Assembly (NCBI GenBank): GCA_035578905.1
Contig: JAQJVL010000152.1
Location: 1,449,131-1,513,130, forward strand
Direction: 5' to 3'
DNA: 64,000 bases
Source: Stictocephala bisonia
Taxonomy: Eukaryota; Arthropoda; Insecta; Hemiptera; Membracidae
Position 1 is the first letter of the stretch. Every line of letters begins with the position of its first letter. This document shows, one piece after another, positions 56,341 to 64,000 of the stretch. The notes below the pieces were generated by a model. That model searched no databases, was not told the DNA's origin, and was given only the letters and a program-made list of their open reading frames with translations. Made by a program: the position numbers and the translations under genes.

Positions 56341-57800
56341 GATGCTATAACATTATGGAAACCGTCATTGTTTGACTTTTCCGTTCACTTTTAAAACTGA
56401 ACACCTTTTGAAACTTACAATTTTTTTTTTATTCACGCTCTCCCATTCATTGGGATTGTTCCACCCTTTCCCGGCCAATCAACCAATTGTAAGGGCAGAG
56501 CTGTGTGATATGGAGTCGTCTATAGTACAAAATGTATTTGGTCAATGTAGTTTTTATACGAGCCTTAAGTGCCTTAAACATGAGAGCACTTTTGATCGTA
56601 TTCGGCAATTTGTTGACAAATCGAACTCATACCGGAGAAGGCAAACGCTTATGAGCAGCCGTCCACAGTTTCTCTCAGTTCGGTAGTCGTCCATGCCTCT
56701 AGTATCATAAGAGTGTATATCACAAACGTATTATAGTTTCGAATGTTTCTTTCGAAAGAAGACGTGTTTAGAAAATGTAAAGGCAATGTAATGTCAACAG
56801 TTTCAAAATTTTTTGCTCGCACGACTCACTCAATTGCAGTGTTGCAATTGTTCGGACTGCCTTTTTTTAAATGAAGGAACTTCTAGAAAAATTACTGCTT
56901 TAAAATACGAATTGGTTTTACAGACAGTAGATGATGCGTGTCCATCAAATTCAAAGAACGTATTTATTAGATTACATAGTCAAACTACTCACTCAACAAT
57001 TATGAAGACATTTTAACTAACAAAAAGCAATGGAATAATAATATTGAAGGTATCAGGGCACTCCACTCTTTTCAACCACTTGGACAAAACTGTTGTAACG
57101 TTCTTGAAGGGATTTGATTCTAATGCAACAGACAATGGGCTGAGAAGACACCCTGAACTCCACTCACTAAACCCCAGGTGGCTCAGCTAACTTATGGAAC
57201 GTCATCAAATGGTTTCCGGGGGTGCGAAATCTGGCCAATGTACCATCATATATTTTAGGATTCGTATATTATTAGCAGCAAATTTAAACTAGTTTGATGA
57301 GGACAAGATCAGTAACTTTAAAGGTTTCACTTCGTCACCAACTAAAGAAAGTTAACCGCCTTTAGTAGAAGAAGGAATTTGGCCAGACAGTCCTGATAGT
57401 TTTATTTTAAAATCTTTGAAGCCAGCTGTTGATGTAAATACTTCTAATCTAACTATAGTACATAATGTTATCCCTCCAATCCTTAAAATGAAATGGGTGA
57501 AATATTTCAAAACTAAAAAGCAATTGTTTACTCTAACAGCACATGCAAGAGTAATTTGGAAATGTACAAAGACCAGCAGATAGCCCAAACCAAAGTAAAA
57601 GAACTAAAATCAAAATTAAACCTCAATAATCCAAAGAAAACATTAATTAAATTTAAAAAAAATTGTATTGACTGTTCGTGAAAAAAATCAAGGGAACGCC
57701 TTTATTTTTTGTATTGGACAGTTAAAAATAAACAAACCAACATTCGCCGCTGGTCTTAAATGAAAAAAACTCTTAGTTTTAATTTGCTGTCAGACTTAAA
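56341..57800. other. Cluster of short open frames, possibly a decayed transposase
   Basis: Plus-strand frames at 56372-56686, 56813-57016 and about 57357-57560 (PDSFILKSLKPAVDVNTSNL) and about 57690-57790 are less AT-biased than the flanks and follow each other in one direction. This suggests a degraded gene, perhaps a DNA transposase. No catalytic motif is readable, so the family stays open. Confidence 0.25.
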
Positions 57801-58360
57801 AAAGATAGCAATAATTTTTAAACTAATAGTATAGTGTCCACCATGTTATATTCTTTAAGAAAAAATTATGCTGGAGAGTTTGCTTGAACCAATTTGCTTT
57901 TTATTGTGATATTTGTGTTTAAGAACACGTTTTTATGAGTGAAATTGCGCGTGAGTCGTCTTTAATCTGTCGCTGTAGCGAGAATAATAAAATGATTTCT
58001 TGTGAATAGATGACAGTTTGATTCATTGTAATTGGTTTTGTATAAAACTCATTTAATAATTCAAACAAGTTAATGAGAAGTTAATTTTTTTGTAAACCCT
58101 TGCAAACTCGGAAACGACAAACGCTAGACAAAATTTCTTTAAACCTAAATTAATTGTATCATTTAAGTGGCATTAAAATCGTACTCTGGTATTCAATAAA
58201 TGTACCTTTAAATAGGAAGAAAGTTTCATTAGTTTTTAAAACTAGATTGTCAACAAGGGGGCGGTGATACCACACGCGCATTGTACAGTCAGTTTCTTTC
58301 TCTTTGCCTCAGGTCTACCCGCTTCCATTACAAACAGAAGGCCTTCTTGTCAACTAATAA
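57801..58360. other. No recognised feature
   Basis: AT-rich. Confidence 0.4.
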
Positions 58361-58362
58361 TA

Positions 58363-58825
58363 GACTATTAACTAAAATTTAAAAGGGCGAATAAATATTT
58401 GAATTGCAATAAACACTGATAATTATACATACACTGAATAATAAGATATTTTCCTATATGATGCCGTATTTTAAACCATTAAAGATACAAATTGTCTTCT
58501 AAAAAGATTTACTGACAGGTATGAACTAAGCAACACTGTATATGTCTCTTGAGAGAAAAATTTTAAGTTTTTAGCTACAGAATAATGCTGATAATCTGGA
58601 GTTAGAATACAGAAACCCTTTATAGGCTAGGGTGCTAGTGTTGCTTTGTTCATATATGTCAGTAAATCTTTAATGGTATCTGTAAGTTTGTATCATTAAT
58701 TTCAAATTAAAGGGTTTAAAATATGGCATCATATATGAAAGTAGCCTATTATTCAGTGTATATAATTATCAGTGTTTATTGCAATTCTTATATTTATTGG
58801 CCCTTTTAAATTTTAGTTAATAGTC
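58363..58825. mobile_element. Foldback MITE, 463 bp, TA flanks (Tc1/mariner-like)
   Basis: The two arms are each about 200 bp. The left begins GACTATTAACTAAAATTTAA and has AACACTGATAATTATA and TGATGCCGTATTTTAAACC; all recur inverted at the right end. TA lies directly at both sides (58361-58362 and 58826-58827). There is no coding sequence. Confidence 0.8.
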
Positions 58826-59090
58826 TATATTAGAGATAATAGGGCAGGCCATGGAGAACCACCATGGGGCCTCTTTCATTGGTTGCGCGATACAGAAAGT
58901 TTTTATTTCTACAACTGTATTTTAATCACGAGTATTTTTATATTTAGTATCCTACGGTACCCATTAAGTCGATAACATATTAAATCTCATCTGATTGCTA
59001 ATTAGTTGAAGTAACTTCATTTAGAGGTCAATGCCTATTTGCTAATATTACTTTACTAATGTTTTTAAATGAAATCCAAACAAGATGTCA
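58826..59090. other. No recognised feature
   Basis: Short AT-rich region. Confidence 0.4.
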
Positions 59091-59950
59091 CGAGGAGGGA
59101 AACTCACGGCAAGGGTAAATAGTTAGGTTGCGGAGTGCGCCAGTGCACTCGAGTTGACATCTTTATGAGCGCCCGCTAATAACATAATTGAGACTCGATG
59201 GCCTCCCAACTGCTAGGCGATCTAGATCATTAATACCGCAATGAGGAATCGACTACAACTCTCTTTGTCTCCGAGTGTGACGAGGGGAGAAGAGCCGAAG
59301 CCTCGGAGGTAAGAAAAAGAAGGCAACATAATTTATCAGTTTTTGTAGCCGCGTGTTTCGGTGATATCACGAAAGACAAAAAACCCGGCGAGTCTGTAGG
59401 TACCGGTTCATAAATCGGGCGGCGCAGGAAGGTCTTGTAGCGTTGTCAAGGTACAACGCCTTCCAGTATTCCAGTTCTTGGGTGGTCCTCCCCTCCCCGC
59501 GAACTGCGGTCCCTCGGCCAATTACATCGTCCCTCGCTCCCACTCCAACCCGGACGAATCGTAATAGAGAGAAATAGCTCGGCGGCAATATTCATTTTAA
59601 CGTATCGTTCCAATTACAAAAACGATCGGCGAGCGCAGAAACACGTAGTCGTCACTGGCAGGGCTCGCGCGCACTTATCTCAATCCCGACTGCCAATAAG
59701 AAAGAACAATAATAACGAACGAACATCATCCTTATTCTGGGTTTTTATACCGAACGGAGAAGACCGGAGATTAGGGCACGTCATGGTCTGTAAAAGTCTT
59801 CTGCCGTGAAAATAATTAACGAACGAGCGACAAGACATTCGACATTCTCCGAGGTTGGCGGGCTGGTAACTGCTCAGACAATTCCTCCGGCTCGCAAGAA
59901 ATAAATATTTACTTCCACTAGTTCCATCCTATAAAGGAATCATACTTCTC
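59091..59950. other. CpG-richer unique region
   Basis: The GC content is clearly above the window mean and CG dinucleotides are frequent (for example 59349-59430 and 59640-59690). It holds small palindromes and no repeated unit apart from the duplication described separately. A minus-strand frame (59367-59588) has no motif. A host regulatory or first-exon region is possible. Confidence 0.35.
59828..59938 (+). repeat. Segment duplicated at 60531-60609, longer copy
   Basis: The copy reads GCGACAAGACATTCGACATT, TTGGCGGGCTGGTAACTGCT and CAGACAATTCCTCC, then ends CACTAGTTCCATCCTATAAA GG. Confidence 0.85.
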
Positions 59951-60530
59951 ATACCTCATACACGCATTTTTATTTCCTTACAAGACGTAAGAAAATAAAA
60001 ATGTGAAATAAGATCAACTTGCTGAACTTCGATATTTCAAGGCGGTGAAAAACTCACATTGGCATATGTAGGTCTATGAAGAGTTCATCATTCTTCTTTC
60101 TACTCACTATTTAATGTAACCTAATTATTGTTGTACAGTTTCACATTTGTAGCCTGTGAAATTCTCCACAAATATATTTTGGAACATTATTCACAAATTA
60201 AACTGTTCATTTAAAGGATGCTGGATCCGGCTGAAAATCCGTGTCTTCATGTTTGCGATCGGTCTAGTTTACAAACGAATGTGGAGAGGGGTTCAGATCC
60301 TGGGGTGGGGAGATTCCAGTTTATGAACATGTCTGAAGCGATCATTGTTTTCTACCTATTCCTAGAAACTAACCAGGTATGATTTAATTCATAGTAACTA
60401 TTTATTGTAAAATATTTGCAATTAAAATCACTACAAAACAATAAATACAACCCTCTAAAACAGCGGTACCCTACCTCATTCCCTTCCACACCCGGATACA
60501 TATTTACCAAAAACTGTACCTCCAAATACA

Positions 60531-60609
60531 GCGACAAGACATCCGAAATTCTCCGAGGTTGGTGGGCTGGTAACTGCTCAGACAATTCCACTAGTCCCAT
60601 CATATAAAG
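60531..60609 (+). repeat. Segment duplicated from 59828-59938, shorter copy
   Basis: It is the same segment, lacking about 30 bp between ACAATTCC and ACTAGT. TTCC occurs at both edges of the missing piece in the longer copy, which fits a microhomology deletion. Confidence 0.85.
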
Positions 60610-60628
60610 GTAGGAAAGTCTATCTCAA

Positions 60629-60942
60629 ATCATAAAGTTGTTATAAATCTTGGTCTAAATAGTTTCCTAAAAATTTAATTTAATTTCACTTGTATATAGG
60701 ATGTCCTGTAAGTAGACGCCATCGATGTAGTCTATATAGTATACGTCCTAACTTCAAGAGGCTATTCCAAAGGTCAAAACAAACAAAAAATGTTATGTGA
60801 ACACGGTCTATCCGCTCTGTTTTCTGTATGTAATTTTTACAAGAAGCTTTATATCTTAGAATATACGTAAGATAAAATCATAAAAGTTGTTATGAATAAT
60901 AGTTTACATATTACTTAAAAATTTAATTTAATTTCACTTGGC
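60629..60942 (+). repeat. Direct repeat pair around an AATTTAATTTAATTTCACTT core
   Basis: The stretch 60629-60696 and the stretch 60875-60942 share ATCATAAA-GTTGTTAT, AGTTT and TAAAAATTTAATTTAATTTC. They are 246 bp apart. Confidence 0.6.
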
Positions 60943-62100
60943 ACTCATTTAACATTTTAAAAGCTAAATATCTCAAAAACCTTAAATTTTAGTAAAACTT
61001 TTCAAGATACAAAGCTATTAAAGACTTTAGTCCCACGCTTAAAAAATGGAACAATTTTTAGCAGAGAAATTGAAATTTTTGTCTAACAATAACAAAGGAA
61101 TTCTACGGCCAGAACTTCTATTTTATTTCATAAACATTTCAATTTCTCGGTTAATAGTTGTTCCATCTTGTATTATTGTATGATTACATTTTTTAAAATT
61201 ATTAATTTAATTTATTTGTATTTGTACATTTTAGGATTTAAAGTTTTTTGCATGTTGTTTTTTTATGGTTAATTCTAAATTTTTTTTGAGTTGTATTTGT
61301 TTTATCTATAAACGTCTATTATTATATTTATCCCATTGTTAATTTGTTGTGATATTTAAAATGTTTATATTTACATTTATTGTTATCTGATTTCTTGTTA
61401 TATTGTTTTGAATTAAGGTAACTAAAAAAATTTCTTTATTTTACATATTTTAAATTATTATTTTACATATCTCTCTTAATTTCTTCTAAATTTAGGTCCA
61501 TCCTTATTTCTCATTTAATACCTCAGCCTCCGTATTTCATTATTTGATCAAGGCTTTGACTCTTGGGTTAGGTTTTCCAAGATTGTAGTGATTTTTGATT
61601 TTATGATTTAGCCTTTTACCGCATTGTTCGTACAGTTCCGGTGGTTATAGCAATGTCACATCTTTTTAGAAAAAGGTGTGACAAATACAAAATAAATATA
61701 CCGTTGGCGCAGAAATTATGTGCAAGCCTGAAGGTTGTGTAATAAACAACTAAACTAATAGACCAACCTATCAAAGGATCTAATAACATATTTGTGAATT
61801 TAATCAGGAATAAAATCTGATAACTAAATGATCTGATGATAAGTTACAAACCAATAACTCTTCTGATTGAAAATATATTTGAATTTTTTTATGGTTTTCA
61901 GATATGAAGTAGCCTACAGTAGTGGCTGATCAGTACCCAGAAATGGAACTTTAGGGTGTCGCCCATCACCGGCTTTGAAACAAGAACCTTTGTAAGGACC
62001 TTTTATTTTAAGGACTTTGACCATTGAATGTTACTTTAAAATTATTTTTTACTTAAATTTTATTGACTTATTTAATTTTATTGTTCTTAGGCTTTCGTCT
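60943..62100. other. Very AT-rich DNA, no recognised feature
   Basis: No motif was found. Confidence 0.45.
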
Positions 62101-62757
62101 TTTTATGATAATTTATTCATTTGTTTGAATTAAAATGGAAAGAGTGGGTTACAGTTGAAAAGATTACTAAGACGGGAGAGAGAAGAAAACGGAAAATATA
62201 GGAGCAAAAGGAAAATTAAAATACAGGAAATTAAACAACTAATTGAGAAGTGAGACTGAAAAGGTGAAAGATAAATGGGTTGACAAAAAGTGCAATGGTG
62301 TAAAGAAGTTAGAAACAGAAGTTATATATTGTATGATCAGATGTACAAAGAGGCAAAAGAATTCTTTTTCAATGACAGAAGAAGGGGAACTAATTAATTG
62401 AGTGAAAAGAAGAAGAATCACGAATAGAAATACAAGAAGTAAAGGGAAGATGGAAGAGGAGTACATGGAGGAACTAATAGGACCTGGTAACTTTAATATA
62501 GTTTGGAATAAACCAAATTAAATAGAGATGGAAGAGGAGCAAGAAGAAGAAGTGCAAGATGATGAAAAAGGGCCTTATTTATTAGAAAATTAAATGGAAA
62601 GACTAACTTAACGAGATGAAAAATAAAAAGGCGACGGGATGTGACCATGTTCCAGTGGAACTATCGAAAGCAATGGAAGAAGGATATTAGTGGAACTGTG
62701 CAGACAAACATATGAAAAAGGGAATTGGCCTAAAGAGTTTAGGGATATAGTGATGAT

Positions 62758-63507
62758 GGGACATGGACAAAGTGTCTCAATGACAAACTGGACCATCTTC
62801 TAAAATCCAGCAAGGACAAAGTGACCCAACGACAAAGTGACCCAACGACAAAGTGATCCAAAGACAAATTGAACCAGTCAGGAATGTGGTCCAGTTTGTC
62901 CGTTCATGAAAGGACAACCTGAGCCACCTTGGAATTTAGCACGCTGCGGACGGGAGAGCGACAGTGGAGCGCCTGGCAAAAACTAATAAAACTGTCAGCC
63001 AAGAAATAGCACAACTGCGACAGTGGAGCGCCTGACCTTGAGGCGCTCCACTGTCGTACCCTCGCGGATCCAATGTGACAAGGGTTTTGACAAGGGTTCA
63101 AAAACTAAGGGTCTTAATATCTATGGTGAGAGTGTGTTTAACTTGAAAGAAATATACATATATTTATTAAAATAAGCATACATGTTACAGTATTTACATA
63201 AGATCCGGGTTTATTAACAAATTTTACATTTCAAATTACTTTAGAAATAAAAAAGCCTTCAGGTATTGAAATTGTAAATATAAGCTACATTGAAATAAGC
63301 TGTTATAGTCCGATTCATTGACACGCTTCTAAGTAATAGAAAACGTTATTGTATAAGACAAACTGGAATATGGTCCAGTTTGTCTGTCCACGAAAGGACA
63401 ACCTGGGCCACCTTGGAATTTTGCACGCTACGGATAAAGTGTCCCAACAACAATCTGTCCTATTTAAAGTGGCTCAGTTTATCGTTGGGACACTTTGTCG
63501 CGTCCCC
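62758..63507. mobile_element. Non-autonomous TIR element, 750 bp, with 8-bp TSD
   Basis: The ends GGGACATGGACAAAGTGTCT and the inverted GACACTTTGTCGCGTCCCC are terminal repeats of about 40 bp with differences. The flanks GTGATGAT (62750-62757) and ATGATGAT (63508-63515) match at seven of eight bases. Removing the element plus one flank restores the LINE frame. Near the left end a 16-bp GACAAAGTGACCCAAC unit is repeated 3-4 times. An ~65-bp direct repeat (62886-62952 and 63373-63436) brackets a nested repeat. Confidence 0.8.
62953..63345 (-). repeat. Dispersed repeat with GGAGCGCCT hairpin, copy 2 (nested)
   Basis: It is homologous to 37007-37350 in the opposite orientation. The hairpin CGACAGTGGAGCGCCT (63018-63033) with AGGCGCTCCACTGTCG (63041-63056) is perfect, and a further direct copy of the arm stands at 62959-62975. 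It lies between the two 65-bp direct repeats of the host TIR element. Confidence 0.75.
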
Positions 63508-63849
63508 ATGATGATACTTATTTCGAAGAAGAAAAATTCAAGAAAATGTGGGAAATATAGAACAATAATTTTTAAAGTACATACAGCAAAATTGTTATTG
63601 AGAACAATTAACAGAAGAATATATAAGAAATTGATCAAAATATTAGAGAAGAACAATTCGGTTACAAGAAAGGGGTGGGAACTAGGCAAGCAAGTGGACT
63701 GCTAAGGATGATTGGGGAAAGGTATATTGAGATGGACCGGAAGATAGATGTGATTTTCGTCGATCTTGAAGCATTTTTCGATAGAGTAAAATGGAAAACG
63801 ATTAAGGAAGTTATTAAAATAAATAGAATAGGCTGGAAATAATAAAATA

Positions 63850-64000
63850 CAATTCAATAACATCATGGAGAGTGGTCCGCTGGAAATTGCGAATTTATAC
63901 AGTGAATATTTTTCTCAAATCGAAAAGAATCTAGCCGATAGTATTTCTCCTTCAGGTCCTCCTGTAGCAGATGATTCAGGTTTTCAAGCTGAATGCGAGT
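63850..64000 (+). pseudogene. Start of another LINE (linker before RT), cut by the window end
   Basis: The frame gives NNIMESGPLEIANLYSEYFS and QIEKNLADSISPSGPP. This resembles the IANxFNxYFxxVxxxLA region that precedes the RT in CR1/Jockey-like LINEs. It is open to the end of the window, so it could be a better-preserved element. Confidence 0.5.

Larger units (their letters stand above)
62150..63840 (+). pseudogene. LINE ORF2 fragment interrupted by a TIR element
   Basis: The first part (62150-62757) is a lysine/glutamate-rich linker followed by MKNKKATGCDHVPVELSKAM and CRQTYEKGNWPKEFRDIVM (about 62617-62756, with a shift). The second part (63508-63840) continues with ILISKKKNSRKCGKYRTI, LLLRTINRRIYKKLIK and, after a shift, IDVIFVDLEAFFDRVKWKTI. 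They are the start of an insect LINE RT up to motif A (with D in FVDLE). The copy ends at about 63840. Confidence 0.8.

Noticed and set aside
57357..57790. P-element/THAP-type transposase
   Set aside because: A faint similarity of order and composition is not supported by any catalytic or zinc-finger motif.

Overview
The window looks like gene-poor, AT-rich nuclear DNA of an animal, most likely an insect. No bacterial gene, operon, rRNA or CRISPR array is present. The case for an insect is the TTAGG/CCTAA short arrays, a primer-binding site that copies the 3' end of an arthropod-type tRNA-Leu, and the mix of mobile elements. I cannot name the species. I found no host protein-coding exon that I would defend; almost every recognisable coding stretch belongs to a transposable element and most are broken.

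Layout. 1-4.2 kb: a decayed non-LTR retrotransposon (ORF1 esterase-like domain, endonuclease, reverse transcriptase) followed by a large inverted repeat with hammerhead-like cores. 4.2-12 kb: a hAT-like MITE, a TIR MITE, a tRNA-type SINE, a 28-bp and a 98-bp tandem array and a LINE RT tail. 12.5-15.3 kb: copy A of a large repeat, with three insertions including a 96-bp palindrome. 17.5-19.4 kb: a 98-bp satellite. 20.0-20.6 kb: a Harbinger-like MITE with a TAA target duplication. 21.1-22.2 kb: a minus-strand LINE. 23.6-24.4 kb: a 74-bp satellite. 25.4-25.7 kb: a Penelope-like GIY-YIG fragment. 25.9-29.6 kb: inverted-repeat elements and a GC-rich island.

30.44-35.35 kb: the best-preserved item, a Ty3/gypsy LTR retrotransposon on the minus strand with both LTRs, a tRNA-Leu PBS, a PPT and one open 953-codon ORF that joins Gag directly to the end of RNase H and integrase. 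Protease, RT and most of RNase H are missing without loss of frame. It sits in a (TA)n tract next to a 141-bp satellite (35.4-36.6 kb). 37.0-39.5 kb: a hairpin repeat family, an iteron-rich MITE, a 36-bp minisatellite and a transposase remnant. 41.9-44.3 kb: a ~74-bp satellite with higher-order structure. 44.5-48.0 kb: copy B of the large repeat in inverted orientation, carrying a piggyBac-like element.

49.1-52.5 kb: a Penelope-like element (RT plus GIY-YIG endonuclease) split inside its catalytic region by a minus-strand LINE and followed by a hammerhead ribozyme-like motif. 52.9-56.2 kb: GC-balanced unique DNA, 29-bp and 50-bp arrays and a LINE 3' end. 58.4-58.8 kb: a TA-flanked foldback MITE. 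59.1-60.6 kb: a CpG-richer unique region with an internal 80-110-bp duplication. 62.1-64.0 kb: a LINE split by a 750-bp TIR element with 8-bp target duplications, itself carrying a nested hairpin repeat, then the start of another LINE.

The elements interact mainly by nesting: LINE in Penelope, TIR element in LINE, hairpin repeat in TIR element, hAT-like MITE and piggyBac-like element in the two copies of one large repeat. This gives a relative order of insertions. All names come from motifs read by eye; no database was searched.
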